A DNA stretch of 64,000 nt from Micromonospora aurantiaca ATCC 27029 (GCF_000145235.1 NC_014391.1:5030001-5094000); one strand, 5' to 3'. Positions 26,014 through 35,232 are shown, numbered from the stretch's first letter. Notes: generated from the letters alone by a model not told the origin. Program-made: numbers and translations.

Positions 26014-26817
26014 TCAGCGGCCGGACTCGAGCGAGCCCGCGCGGCCACCGCCGTAGGAGCCGGCGAGACCGGCCGCGGCGAGACCGTTGCTGCCGGCGGC
26101 ACGGGTGCCCTCGGCGCGGTTCATCTCCACCTCGAGGCCCTGGCCGCGACCGTCGAGGTCACGCAGCTGGCTCTCCAGGTACGCCTTGAGGCGGGTGCGG
26201 TACTCGCGCTCGAACTGCTTGAGCTCCTCGATGTGCTTCTGCAGCGCGGTGCGCTTGGCGTCCAGGCCGCCCATGGCCTCCTGGTGCCGCTGGCGGGCGT
26301 CCCGCTCCAGGGCGTCGGCCTTGGCGCGCGCCTCCCGGGTGACCTCCTCGGCCTTCGAACGGGCCTCGGAGAGCAGCTGGTCGGCCTCGCGACGGGCGTC
26401 GGAGACGTGGTCGTCGGCGGTGCGCTGGGCCATCATGAGCACCCGCAGCGCCTGCTGCTCGCCGTCACCGGTCACGCCGGCCGGGCCGCCCTGCGTGCGC
26501 ACCTGCTCCAGCTCGGCCTGCATCGCGCGGGCCGCCTGCTCGGCGGCCGCCTTGTCGCGCTGCACCCGGTCGAGCTGGGCCTTGACGTCGTTGAGCTCCG
26601 CCGCGAGGCGGGCGTCACCGCCGGGGCCGGCGGGAGCGCCACCCCGACCGCCGCGCTCCACCTGGGCGCGCAGCTCGTTGTTCTCCTCGATCAGACGGGC
26701 CAGCTCGCGCTCGACCTCGTCCAGGAAGGCGTCGACCTCCTCCTCGTCATACCCCCGCTTGCCGATCGGCGGCTTTTTGAAGGCGACGTTGTGAACGTCG
26801 GCCGGGGTCAGCGGCAT
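26014..26817 (-). CDS. divIVA: Polar growth and division protein DivIVA (Wag31)
   Basis: A 267-residue coiled-coil protein. The membrane-binding N-terminal domain reads MPLTPADVHNVAFKKPP then KRGYDEEEVDAFLDEVE (residues 1-40), diagnostic for DivIVA. Two coiled-coil regions follow (about 33-65 and 85-215), separated by a Gly/Pro-rich linker near 70-80, with a Gly-rich tail. In actinobacteria it marks poles and recruits the wall-synthesis machinery for tip growth. It closes the dcw region downstream of yggT and sepF. Confidence 0.95.
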   Translation of the reverse strand: MPLTPADVHNVAFKKPPIGKRGYDEEEVDAFLDEVERELARLIEENNELRAQVERGGRGGAPAGPGGDARLAAELNDVKAQLDRVQRDKAAAEQAARAMQAELEQVRTQGGPAGVTGDGEQQALRVLMMAQRTADDHVSDARREADQLLSEARSKAEEVTREARAKADALERDARQRHQEAMGGLDAKRTALQKHIEELKQFEREYRTRLKAYLESQLRDLDGRGQGLEVEMNRAEGTRAAGSNGLAAAGLAGSYGGGRAGSLESGR

Positions 26818-26858
26818 CGAAACTCCTCGGGTCAGTTGCGGCCGCGAAAGCGCTCTGG

Positions 26859-27164
26859 TCAGGCAAACGCGAAGATCAGGCGCCTAAACACGAACTCCAT
26901 CAGCACGAACAGGATAACCAGGAGCACAAGGGAGGCCAGGTCGATGCTCACGGTACCAATTCGCAGTGGCGGGATCACACGCCTCAACGCTCGCAGGGGC
27001 GGATCAGTGACGCTCCACACGACTTCCAGTCCCGCCGACGCTCCCCGCCCCGGTTGCCAGCGGCGACCATAGGCCAGCACCGCCCCGAGAACAAATCGCG
27101 CCAAAAGGACAATTAGGAAGATGTACAGCAGCAGGTAGAGCACCTGGAACAGGATCGACAACAC
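26859..27164 (-). CDS. YggT family membrane protein
   Basis: A 101-residue protein with two hydrophobic helices (about residues 2-30 and 78-98) around a loop containing VVWSVTDPPLRALRRVIPPLRIG, the YggT signature. YggT proteins sit between sepF and divIVA in many Gram-positive dcw regions, exactly as here. A role in division or osmotic adaptation has been proposed; the mechanism is unknown. The start is GTG at 27164. Confidence 0.9.
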   Translation of the reverse strand: MLSILFQVLYLLLYIFLIVLLARFVLGAVLAYGRRWQPGRGASAGLEVVWSVTDPPLRALRRVIPPLRIGTVSIDLASLVLLVILFVLMEFVFRRLIFAFA

Positions 27165-27192
27165 GGCAGGCGACGTCCCTCGGTCGTGCGGC

Positions 27193-27894
27193 TCAGCTCA
27201 GGCTGAAGAAGCCGCCCTCAGCGATCTTGGCCTTGTCCTCCGCGGTGACCTGGACGTTGGCCGGTGAGAGCAGGAACACCCGGTTGGTCACGCGCTCGAT
27301 CGTACCGCGCAGACCGAACGCGAGCCCGGCGGCGAAGTCGACGAGCCGGCGGGCGTCCGCCTCGTCCATCTCGGTGAGATTGATGATCACCGGTACGCCG
27401 TCGCGGAAGTGCTCGCCGATCGTCCGCGCCTCGCGGTACGTGGTCGGGTGCAGCGTGGTGATCTGGTAGCGCTGCTCGTCCTCCGGCGCCACGCGCTCCC
27501 GCTCCCGCGGCTGGGCCTGCGGCGCGAGCGCGAGGTTGTCCCGGGTGTGGTAGGTCAGCGCGCCCGAGGTGTCACCGGCGGAGGACCGGGTGATCGACCG
27601 GACGCTGGACCGCTCGGCCCGCTCCGGGCGCTCGGCCTCGGCCCGGTCGGCGTCGACCGCGCGGCTGGAGGCGCGCTCGGACAGCCGGCCCCGGTCGCCG
27701 AGCCGGCTCCGCGTCGTCGGCGGCTCCTCGGCCTCGTCGTCGTCCTCGTCGGCGAACTCCTCGGCGTACCGGCTCGACCGGTAGCGCGACGATTCCCGGT
27801 AGCCACCCTTGTCGTAGCCACCGTCCTCGTACGCCCGCTCGTCGTCCTCCTCGACGAGACCGAGCCAGACCCCCGCCTTGCGCAGTGCACCCAT
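27193..27894 (-). CDS. sepF: Cell division protein SepF
   Basis: A 233-residue protein. It begins MGALRKAGVWLGLVEEDDER, an amphipathic membrane-binding helix as in SepF. Then comes an acidic/Arg-rich disordered linker (about 25-140) and the C-terminal SepF domain (about 150-233) with TTLHPTTYREARTIGEHFRDGVPVIINLTEMD. SepF anchors FtsZ to the membrane and is the main FtsZ anchor in actinobacteria, which lack FtsA. An unusually AT-rich patch lies upstream. Confidence 0.94.
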   Translation of the reverse strand: MGALRKAGVWLGLVEEDDERAYEDGGYDKGGYRESSRYRSSRYAEEFADEDDDEAEEPPTTRSRLGDRGRLSERASSRAVDADRAEAERPERAERSSVRSITRSSAGDTSGALTYHTRDNLALAPQAQPRERERVAPEDEQRYQITTLHPTTYREARTIGEHFRDGVPVIINLTEMDEADARRLVDFAAGLAFGLRGTIERVTNRVFLLSPANVQVTAEDKAKIAEGGFFSLS

Positions 27895-28049
27895 CCCCGC
27901 GCCCTTCCGTCCGCCGTGCGGCACGCGCCCCCGTGCCGTGTCGCTTGATCACGAGTGGACGATCATGCCCACCGGACCGGATCGGCAATCCCCTGACGCG
28001 CGGTTCGCGGTCCGCCCGTCACGGCCCCCGGCTACGGGAACGCCGTCCT

Positions 28050-28073
28050 GAACAACACTGATGTAATTTGCTT
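28050..28073 (-). promoter_or_regulatory. AT-rich island upstream of sepF
   Basis: A 24-nt segment in which 16 of 24 bases are A or T stands out in otherwise very GC-rich DNA, 15 nt past the yggS stop and about 155 nt before the sepF start. It contains AAATTACATCAGTGTTGTTC on the minus strand. It could be a promoter or a regulator site; no standard -35/-10 pair is clear. Confidence 0.3.
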
Positions 28074-28087
28074 CCGTCGTGGTGAGG

Positions 28088-28834
28088 CTACCGCAGCGCA
28101 GGGCGCATTCCGAGCAACGCGCTGCCGACACGGACATGTGTCGCGCCGTGCCCGATCGCGCTCTCCAGGTCTCCGCTCATGCCCGCCGACAGCACCGTCG
28201 CGTCCGGATGATCGGCCCGCAGTGCCGCTGCCACCTCGGCCAGCCGGGCGAACGCCCGGTCCGGCTCCCAGCCCAGCGGCGCCACCGCCATCAGGCCCGC
28301 CAGCCGCAGACCGTCGGCGCCGGCCACCGCCGCGGCCACCGGGTCGAGCCCTCGCTGCGGATCGGCCGCGCCCGGCAGCGCCCCGCCCCGGGCCGGGTCG
28401 CCGTCGATGCTCACCTGCACCAGCACGTCCAGCGGCCGGTCCCGGACCGCGCCGGCGGCGGCGTCCAGCGCGGCGGCCAGCCGGACGCTGTCCACCGACT
28501 GGACCACGTCGGCGTACCGGACCACCGAGCGGGCCTTGTTGCGCTGCAACTGGCCGATGAAGTGCCAGCGCGGCGCGGCCCCGGCGGCGGCGACCGCCTC
28601 CGCCTTCGGCGCCGCCTCCTGGTCGCGGTTCTCCCCGACGTCGCTCACGCCGAGCCCGGCCAGCGCGACCACGTCCGCCGCCGGGTACGTCTTGGTCACC
28701 GCGACCAGTGTGACCTCGTCGCGCTGCCGCCCGGCCGCCGCGCAGGCGTCGGCGATGCGGGCCCGGACCCGGGCCAGGCCGGCCGCGAGTTCGGCACGCC
28801 GCTCGGGCCGCACCGCCGTCTGTGACTCCGTCAT
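28088..28834 (-). CDS. YggS/PLPBP family PLP-binding protein
   Basis: A 248-residue fold-type III barrel. The PLP lysine is in VTLVAVTKTYPA; GENRDQEA, WHFIGQLQRNK, SVDSVRLA and GLMAVAP are family blocks. It has no known catalytic activity and is thought to keep PLP homeostasis. The ftsZ-yggS-sepF-yggT-divIVA order is the classical Gram-positive arrangement. Its ATG is 9 nt past the ftsZ stop, so it is co-transcribed with ftsZ. Confidence 0.92.
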   Translation of the reverse strand: MTESQTAVRPERRAELAAGLARVRARIADACAAAGRQRDEVTLVAVTKTYPAADVVALAGLGVSDVGENRDQEAAPKAEAVAAAGAAPRWHFIGQLQRNKARSVVRYADVVQSVDSVRLAAALDAAAGAVRDRPLDVLVQVSIDGDPARGGALPGAADPQRGLDPVAAAVAGADGLRLAGLMAVAPLGWEPDRAFARLAEVAAALRADHPDATVLSAGMSGDLESAIGHGATHVRVGSALLGMRPALR

Positions 28835-28843
28835 CGGCGCGGC

Positions 28844-29959
28844 TCAGGACCCGTTCTTCAGGAAGTCGGGCACGTCGACGTCGTCGAAGAGCACCCGGCG
28901 CGACGGCTGCTGCGGCGCCGGCATGGTGGCCGGCGGGCTCACCGGCGCGTTCGGCTGGGCCGGCGGGTTCTGGTTGCTCTTGCGCGGCGCTTCCACCGCC
29001 TTGTACGCCGGCGTGCCCCCGTCGAAGCCCGCCGCGATCACGGTGACCCGCACCTCGTCGCCGAGCGCGTCGTCGATGACCGCACCGAAGATGATGTTCG
29101 CGTCCGGGTGGGCCGCGTCGGTGACCAGCTGCGCCGCATCGTTGATCTCGAACAGGCCGAGGTCCGATCCGCCGGCGATGGAGAGCAGCACGCCGCGCGC
29201 GCCGTCCATGCTCTGCTCGAGCAGCGGGCTGGAGATCGCCGCCTCGGCCGCCTCGACGGCGCGGTTCTCGCCCCGCGCGCTGCCGATGCCCATGAGCGCG
29301 CTTCCGGCGCCGCTCATCACGCTCTTCACGTCGGCGAAGTCCAGGTTGATCAGACCCGGCGTCGTGATCAGGTCGGTGATGCCCTGGACACCGGAGAGGA
29401 GCACCTGGTCGGCGGTGCGGAACGCGTCCATCATGGAGATGTTGCGGTCGCCGAGCGCGAGCAGCCGGTCGTTCGGGATCACGATGAGCGTGTCGCACTG
29501 GTTGCGCAGTTCCTCGATGCCCGCCTCGGCCTGGACCTGCCGGCGCTTGCCCTCGAACGAGAACGGCCGGGTGACCACACCGATGGTGAGCGCACCGAGC
29601 TTGCGGGCGATGTTCGCCACGACCGGCGCGCCGCCGGTGCCGGTGCCGCCGCCCTCGCCGCAGGTCACGAACACCATGTCGGCGCCCTTGAGGACCTCCT
29701 CGATCTCGTCGCGGTGGTCCTCGGCGGCGTTCTTGCCGACGTCCGGGTTGGCGCCCGCGCCCAGTCCCCGGGTCAGCTCCCGGCCCACGTCGAGCTTGAC
29801 GTCGGCGTCGCTCATCAGCAACGCCTGCGCGTCGGTGTTGATCGCGATGAACTCGACGCCCTTGAGCCCAACCTCGATCATCCGGTTGACGGCGTTGACG
29901 CCGCCGCCCCCGATGCCGACGACCTTGATGACCGCCAGGTAGTTGTGCGGAGGTGTCAT
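28844..29959 (-). CDS. ftsZ: Cell division GTPase FtsZ
   Basis: A 371-residue tubulin homologue that forms the Z-ring. The start reads MTPPHNYLAVIKVVGIGGGG; the tubulin signature GGGTGTG is at 103-109; NLDFADVKSVM is the catalytic T7 region with the GTPase aspartates. A Pro/Gln linker (about 318-355) leads to the C-terminal peptide DDVDVPDFLK, the docking site for SepF and FtsW. The ATG follows AAAGGA. It has its own strong promoter about 100 nt upstream, inside an unusual dyad. Confidence 0.98.
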   Translation of the reverse strand: MTPPHNYLAVIKVVGIGGGGVNAVNRMIEVGLKGVEFIAINTDAQALLMSDADVKLDVGRELTRGLGAGANPDVGKNAAEDHRDEIEEVLKGADMVFVTCGEGGGTGTGGAPVVANIARKLGALTIGVVTRPFSFEGKRRQVQAEAGIEELRNQCDTLIVIPNDRLLALGDRNISMMDAFRTADQVLLSGVQGITDLITTPGLINLDFADVKSVMSGAGSALMGIGSARGENRAVEAAEAAISSPLLEQSMDGARGVLLSIAGGSDLGLFEINDAAQLVTDAAHPDANIIFGAVIDDALGDEVRVTVIAAGFDGGTPAYKAVEAPRKSNQNPPAQPNAPVSPPATMPAPQQPSRRVLFDDVDVPDFLKNGS

Positions 29960-30053
29960 CTCCGGTCCTTTCCCTTCGAGATTGGCATGGGCCGACCCCA
30001 CACGGCTTGGCCGGATCAGCGGTCGAGCACTCCCCCGTGGCCTCCGACGGCTG

Positions 30054-30091
30054 AACTCTCACCCTCTACTAGAGGCTTAGAGTTATGTCAA
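30054..30091 (-). promoter_or_regulatory. ftsZ promoter overlapped by a 31-bp two-level dyad
   Basis: On the minus strand a perfect -35 TTGACA (30091-30086) is followed after 17 bp by TAGAGG (30068-30063) as probable -10. The span 30054-30084 is a symmetric dyad: outer arms AACTCT/AGAGTT, inner arms CCTCTA/TAGAGG around a single central base, with 3-nt gaps on each side. One inner arm is the -10 itself. It could bind a regulator or fold in the mRNA leader. Confidence 0.7.
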
Positions 30092-30205
30092 CCACTGATC
30101 TCTTCGGGGCAACGTATGCGCCGCCGCGCCAGGAGCCAAGGACCTGTTCCGGCGTGTCGCCGACCGAGCGACAGGGGACACAGCGCGGGCTCGCTGAGCC
30201 ACGGG

Positions 30206-31024
30206 TCACTCGAACGTGACCACGTCCGGCGCGCTGACGTCGATCCGGTCCGCCTTTCGGCTCAGCAACGAGGTGGCCACTGTCGACTTGTCGGTGCCGC
30301 GGGAGGCGTCGCCCCAGAAGACCTGACGCTCGCCGCGCAGCAGCAGCGTGATCCGGGCCAGGCCGGCCACGTCCACCGCGACCAGCTCCGCGCGCAGCTT
30401 CTCCCCCAGCGCGGCGAGCACCGCCAGCCCGGCCCGCGTACCCGGGTCGTCGGGGCCGGGCCGGGCGACCCGGACCTGCGGCAACCCGTCCGGCGCCCGG
30501 TCCAGTCGCTGGAAGACCACACCCGAGCCGTCGACGACCACGAAGCCGTCGCCCTGCGGCACCGCCGCCACCGCGGTGCGCTCCTGCACCCGGATCACCA
30601 GCGTGTCCGGCCACTGGCGCTCCACAGTGGCGCGGGCCACCGGCGGCAGCGTGCCGACCTTGCGCGCGGTCGCGTCCAGGTCCACCCGGGCCAGCGGCTC
30701 GTTGTCCGGCACCGCCGCGGCGTCGCGGATCTGCACCGGGGTGACCAGTTGCGCGCCGACCACCCGCACCTCGCGTACGCCGAACAGGCCGGTGCCCAGC
30801 ACCGTCCACGCGACCAGGCCCGCGACGGCGAGCACCGCCGCGGCGACCGCCCAGGGCAGCGCGGCCCGCATCCGCCGTTGCCGGGCCCGGGCCATGAACC
30901 GGCGGGTCGACGGCGGCACGGCGTCCGCGTTCGCCCGCACGAGCTGCCAGCGCCGGGCCGGGCTGCGCCGCCCCGCCCCGCCGTCCGGTCCGGGGGTACG
31001 GCCGCGGGCCGGACCGGGACTCAT
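30206..31024 (-). CDS. ftsQ: Cell division protein FtsQ (DivIB)
   Basis: A 272-residue bitopic membrane protein. A basic cytoplasmic N-terminus (1-53), one membrane helix (about 54-78), then the POTRA domain starting FGVREVRVVGAQLVTPVQI and the FtsQ beta domain with VQERTAVAAVPQGDGFVVVDGSGVVF. It bridges divisome components with FtsL. The ATG overlaps the murC stop (ATGA). It has the usual place between murC and ftsZ. Confidence 0.94.
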   Translation of the reverse strand: MSPGPARGRTPGPDGGAGRRSPARRWQLVRANADAVPPSTRRFMARARQRRMRAALPWAVAAAVLAVAGLVAWTVLGTGLFGVREVRVVGAQLVTPVQIRDAAAVPDNEPLARVDLDATARKVGTLPPVARATVERQWPDTLVIRVQERTAVAAVPQGDGFVVVDGSGVVFQRLDRAPDGLPQVRVARPGPDDPGTRAGLAVLAALGEKLRAELVAVDVAGLARITLLLRGERQVFWGDASRGTDKSTVATSLLSRKADRIDVSAPDVVTFE

Positions 31025-32502
31025 CCGGCGGGGGTCGCCGCGCCGTCCGGGTCGACGCCGGCGCCGAGCCCCGTGCCCCCGGCGGAGCGGGCGAGCAGGG
31101 CGTCGAGCAACTGGTCACCCATCAGCGAGATCGGCGGCGCGCCCATCGTCACCACCACGTCGCCGGTCCGCGCCCGCCGGGCCACCTCGCCCGGCACGTC
31201 GTCCCACGCCTCGACGAACACCTTGCGCTCGGCCGGCAGCGGCACCTCCTGGATCAGCGCGGCCGAACCCTCGCCGGGACGGCGCGTCTCGCCGGGGCCG
31301 AAGACCTCCAGCAGCACCACCTCGTCGGCGATGCCGAGCGCGGCGGCGATCTCCGCCTGGTTGTCGCGGGTGCGGTAGAGCCGGTACGGCTGGAACACCA
31401 CGATCAGCCGGCCGTCGCCGGCCACCTCGCGCAGCGTCTGCAACGCCAGCGTCATCGAGGTCGGGTGGTAGGCGTACTCGTCGTAGACCAGCACACCGTC
31501 CGCCGCGCCCTTGCGCTCGAAGCGGCGCCGCACGCCGGGGAACGTGCCGAGCGCGGCCTCCGCCGCGGCCACCGGCAGGTCCAGCAGGTACGCGGCGAGC
31601 ACCGCGGCGGCGCTGTTGAGCGCCATGTGCCGGCCCGGTACGGGCAGCCGGATCTCGCCCAGCGGCCGGCCCTCGACCTCGGCCTGGAAGCGCACCCCGT
31701 GCGCGGACGACACGACCTCGCTCATCCGCAGGTCCGCGTCGGCGGACTCGCCGTACGTCCAGACCCGGCGGCCCTCGGCACGCAGCGTCTCGGCCAGCCG
31801 GCGCCCGCCCGCGTCGTCGGCGCAGGTGATCACGAAACCGGCCGGATCGGTGAGCCGGGCGAACTCGGCGAACGCCGCCTCCAGGGTGGCCAGGTCGCCG
31901 TAGGTGTTCAGGTGGTCCGCCTCGATGTTCGTGACGATCGACACGAACGGGCGGTAGATGAGGAAGGAGCGGTCGCTCTCGTCCGCCTCGACCACGAAGT
32001 GCTCGCCGGTGCCGTGGTGCGCGCCGGAACCCACCTCGGAGATCTCGCCGCCGATCACGAACGACGGGTCGGTGCCGGCCTGCTGGAGCACCATGGTCAC
32101 CATCGAGGTGGTCGAGGTCTTGCCGTGGGTGCCGGCGACCGCCACCGTGCGGCGGCCGGTCATCGCGGCGGCGAGCGCCTCGGAGCGGTGCAGCACCCGC
32201 AGGCCCCGGCGGCGCGCCTCGACCATCTCCAGGTGGTCCTGCGGGATGGCGGAGGAGTAGACCACCGTGTCCACCCCGTCGAGGTTGGACACCTCGTGGC
32301 TGGAGTGGATGGTGCCGCCGAGTGCCCGCAGGCCGGCCAGCGACGGCCACTCCCGCAGCTCGCTGCCGGAGACCGGCAGACCCCGGGTGAGGAACAGCCG
32401 GGCCAGCCCGGCCATCCCGACCCCGCCCACCCCGATCAGGTGGATCCGGCCCAGGTCCTCCGCCGTCATGGTGCCGGCGGGCGTGAACTGCGCGGTGTTC
32501 AT
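31021..32502 (-). CDS. murC: UDP-N-acetylmuramate-amino acid ligase MurC
   Basis: A 493-residue cytoplasmic ligase adding the first residue of the stem peptide. The UDP-binding turn IHLIGVGGVGMAGLARL is near residues 20-36; the ATP P-loop GTHGKTS is at 124-130; EADESD and the DEYAYHPTSMTLAL block follow. Micromonospora walls are reported to carry glycine rather than L-alanine at position 1, so the substrate may be Gly; sequence alone cannot tell. ATG at 32502; an internal ATG at 32469 is also in frame, nearer the conserved part. Confidence 0.95.
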   Translation of the reverse strand: MNTAQFTPAGTMTAEDLGRIHLIGVGGVGMAGLARLFLTRGLPVSGSELREWPSLAGLRALGGTIHSSHEVSNLDGVDTVVYSSAIPQDHLEMVEARRRGLRVLHRSEALAAAMTGRRTVAVAGTHGKTSTTSMVTMVLQQAGTDPSFVIGGEISEVGSGAHHGTGEHFVVEADESDRSFLIYRPFVSIVTNIEADHLNTYGDLATLEAAFAEFARLTDPAGFVITCADDAGGRRLAETLRAEGRRVWTYGESADADLRMSEVVSSAHGVRFQAEVEGRPLGEIRLPVPGRHMALNSAAAVLAAYLLDLPVAAAEAALGTFPGVRRRFERKGAADGVLVYDEYAYHPTSMTLALQTLREVAGDGRLIVVFQPYRLYRTRDNQAEIAAALGIADEVVLLEVFGPGETRRPGEGSAALIQEVPLPAERKVFVEAWDDVPGEVARRARTGDVVVTMGAPPISLMGDQLLDALLARSAGGTGLGAGVDPDGAATPAG

Positions 32503-32533
32503 GAGACGTACCTTCCCGTCGCGGTGTCCCTCA

Positions 32534-33640
32534 TCAGCGGGAGACCGCCTCGTAGACGAAGTTCAGCAACGCCACGTCGCCGTCCCGGCGGCCGTACCCG
32601 GCAGCGGCGTGGCTCATCGCGTACAGCCGCTGCGGGTCCCGGATCAGCGGGATCACCGTCCGCTCCACCCAGGCCGGGGTCACCTCGGCGTCGTCGACCA
32701 GCAGACCGCCACCCGCCTCCACCACCGGCAGCGCGTTGCGCTTCTGCTCCTGGTTGCTGTGCGGGTACGGCACGTAGACGGCGGGCAGGCCGATCGCGGC
32801 CACCTCGGCGCAGGTCATCGCGCCGCCCCGGGCCAGCATCAGGTCGGCCGCTGCGTAACCCAGCTCCATCTCGGACAGGTACGGCAGCGTGACGTACGGC
32901 ACCGGCAGGTCGGTGGGCACGGAGACCGGCTCGTTGCGGGCGCCGATGACGTGCAGCACCTGCACACCGTTGCGGGCCAGCTCCTTCGCGGCGCCGGAGA
33001 CGGCCAGGTTGATCGAGCGGGCGCCCTGCGAGCCACCGGCGACGAACAGCACCGGCAGGTCGGGACGGAGTCCGAAGTGGGCGCGGGCGGCGTCGCGCAG
33101 CGCGGCCCGGTCCAGCCCGGCGATGCCCCGGCGCAGCGGCACACCGACCACGCGGGCGTCGCGCAGCGCCTCGGCCTGGGCCGGCTGGTGCGGGAAGCCG
33201 ACAGCGACGTTCTTGGTGAACTTCATCCCGAGCCGGTTCGCCACGCCCGGCGGCACGTTCACCTCGTGGATGACGATGGGCAGCTCCCGCCGCCACGCGG
33301 CCAGGTAACCGGGCACCGAGACGTACCCGCCGAAGCCGACCACGGCGTCGGCCTGGACCTCGTCGATCACCTTGCCCGCGGCGCGGGCCGCCTTCCACAT
33401 CCGGTCCGGGGTACGCACCAGGCTCATGTTCACCGACCGGGGAAGCTGGTACGCCGGGATCTGCCGCAGGTCGTAGCCGGCCGGCGGGATCAGCTCGTTC
33501 TCCAGCCCCTTGGGTGTGCCCAGACAGGTGATCCGGACGCTCGGGTCGTGTCGGCGCAGGCAGTCGGCGAAGGCGAGCAGCGGATAGATGTGCCCGCCCG
33601 TACCCCCTCCGCAGAGCACCACCGAACGCAGCGGACCCAT
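32534..33640 (-). CDS. murG: Lipid II synthase MurG
   Basis: A 368-residue GT-B glycosyltransferase that adds GlcNAc to lipid I on the inner face of the membrane. The Gly-rich loop GGGTGGHIYP is at residues 11-20, and the second half has GGSQGARSIN and LARGGAMTCAEVAAIGLPAVYVPYPHSNQEQKRNA. The ATG follows GAGAGGAGA and shares one base with the ftsW stop (TGATG). It has the canonical place between ftsW and murC. Confidence 0.97.
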   Translation of the reverse strand: MGPLRSVVLCGGGTGGHIYPLLAFADCLRRHDPSVRITCLGTPKGLENELIPPAGYDLRQIPAYQLPRSVNMSLVRTPDRMWKAARAAGKVIDEVQADAVVGFGGYVSVPGYLAAWRRELPIVIHEVNVPPGVANRLGMKFTKNVAVGFPHQPAQAEALRDARVVGVPLRRGIAGLDRAALRDAARAHFGLRPDLPVLFVAGGSQGARSINLAVSGAAKELARNGVQVLHVIGARNEPVSVPTDLPVPYVTLPYLSEMELGYAAADLMLARGGAMTCAEVAAIGLPAVYVPYPHSNQEQKRNALPVVEAGGGLLVDDAEVTPAWVERTVIPLIRDPQRLYAMSHAAAGYGRRDGDVALLNFVYEAVSR

Positions 33641-35166
33641 CAGCGTCTCCTCTCGCTCGCCGCGCCGGCGCGCGCCCGGTCGGGCCGGGCGCCGCGGGGC
33701 GCGGCCTGGTCGTCCTGCCGCCGCTGCCGGGACCGGGGCACGGACCCTCGGTCGGCCGGCGGCGGCGTCGCACTGCGGCGCCGGCCGGGAAGCGGCGGCA
33801 ACGGGGCCCACACTAGTCGGACCCATCGGGCGGGCGGACGGGCATGCAGCGCTCGCGCCGCGTCCGGCTCGGCGCGGGCGAACGAGGCGAGCATGCCGAT
33901 CGCGGCGAGCGTCACCACCAGGGCGCTGCCGCCGTCGGAGATGAACGGCAGCGGTACGCCGGTCAGCGGCAGCAGCCCGGTCACGCCACCGATGTTGATG
34001 ACGGCCTGGCCGACCAGCCAGGCGGTCACACCGGCGGCGGCGAGCCGGCGGAACGGGTCCTCGACCCGGCGGGCGATCCGCATCCCGGTGTACGCCAGCA
34101 CGGCGAACAGCACCAGGATCACGGTGCAGCCGACAACGCCCAGTTCCTCGGCGAGGATGGCGAAGATGAAGTCGTTGTGCGCCTCGGGCAGCCAGCCGTA
34201 CTTGAAGCTGCTCTGGCCCAGGCCGACGCCGAACCAGCCGCCGTTGCCGATCGCGTAGCGGGCCTGCACGAGCTGGTAGCAGTAGTCCAGCTCCTGCTCG
34301 AAGCACGTCCGCGGGGAGGGCGGGTCGAGCCACATGGTGAGGCGGCCGAGCCGGTAGTTGTCGGCGCCCCGGGAGCCGGAGCCGGCGCCGAGCGAGGCCG
34401 CCGCCACCAGCAGGCCGACGCCGGCCAGGCCGATGGCGGTGAGCGCGGCGAAGACCCGGGCCCGCACGCCGGCCGCCCAGAGCATCCCGACCACCAGTGC
34501 CAGCAGGCAGAGCATGCTGCCCAGGTCGTTGTAGCCGACGAGAACGAACAGCAGGCCGACCACCGGGAACAGCGGGGTGGCCAGTTCCTTCCACCAGCCC
34601 AGCGCCGCGCCCTTGCGGGCCAGCACGTGCGCACCCCACAGCACCAGCGCGAACTTCGCCACCTCGACCGGCTGTACGGAGATCGGGCCCAGGTAGAGCC
34701 AGAGCAGCTGCGCCTTCAACGGCCCGATCGACGTCACCCCGAACAGCGAGTTCAGCGCCACCAGCAGGTTGAGCAGGAGCAGCAGCGCCACCGCCACACC
34801 CAGCGCCGGGCGGCTGACCGCCCGGAACGTCCGCGCGGGCAGCCGCTGGCAGGCCCAGAACGCGCCGATCCCGATCACCGCGAAGACGGTCTGCTTGGTG
34901 AGCGAGGCCGCCGCGTCGCCGTCCATGACGTAGTCCCGCACGCTGGTCGCGGAGAAGACCATGGTGAGGCCGATCAGCAGCAGCAGGCCGGCGCTGGACA
35001 GCAGCAGATAGTAGGAGGCCAGCGGCCGGGCCAGCAGGCCGCGCAGCGCGGCCAGGCCACCGGCCGGATCCCAGCGCGCGGCCGGCGGGTCGGCCGGAGG
35101 CGTGGCCGCCGGGGCACGGCGGGCCGGCGGATCGCTGGTCACCTGGATGTCTCGTCCCTCCCCCAC
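33640..35166 (-). CDS. ftsW: Septal peptidoglycan glycosyltransferase FtsW
   Basis: A protein of up to 508 residues, SEDS family, ten membrane helices, which polymerises lipid II at the septum with its partner FtsI. Diagnostic blocks are SVQPVEVAKFALVLW, the acidic catalytic region GYNDLGSML, SFKYGWLPEAHNDFIFAILAEELG and ISDGGSALVVTL. A Pro/Arg-rich C-terminal extension follows (about 435-508). GTG at 35166 is the longest start; GTG at 35142, 12 nt after a GGAGGGA stretch, is also plausible. murD is missing between mraY and this gene. Confidence 0.95.
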   Translation of the reverse strand: MGEGRDIQVTSDPPARRAPAATPPADPPAARWDPAGGLAALRGLLARPLASYYLLLSSAGLLLLIGLTMVFSATSVRDYVMDGDAAASLTKQTVFAVIGIGAFWACQRLPARTFRAVSRPALGVAVALLLLLNLLVALNSLFGVTSIGPLKAQLLWLYLGPISVQPVEVAKFALVLWGAHVLARKGAALGWWKELATPLFPVVGLLFVLVGYNDLGSMLCLLALVVGMLWAAGVRARVFAALTAIGLAGVGLLVAAASLGAGSGSRGADNYRLGRLTMWLDPPSPRTCFEQELDYCYQLVQARYAIGNGGWFGVGLGQSSFKYGWLPEAHNDFIFAILAEELGVVGCTVILVLFAVLAYTGMRIARRVEDPFRRLAAAGVTAWLVGQAVINIGGVTGLLPLTGVPLPFISDGGSALVVTLAAIGMLASFARAEPDAARALHARPPARWVRLVWAPLPPLPGRRRSATPPPADRGSVPRSRQRRQDDQAAPRGARPDRARAGAASERRR

Positions 35167-35232
35167 AGGCCCATCATGGCCGCTCGACCCGCCCGCCCGT
35201 GGCGCAACCGCCCGGTCGGCGTGTCGGATCTG

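Noticed and set aside
35167..35232. Degraded murD remnant
   Set aside because: The short sequence between ftsW and the palindrome has no Mur-ligase motif in any frame.
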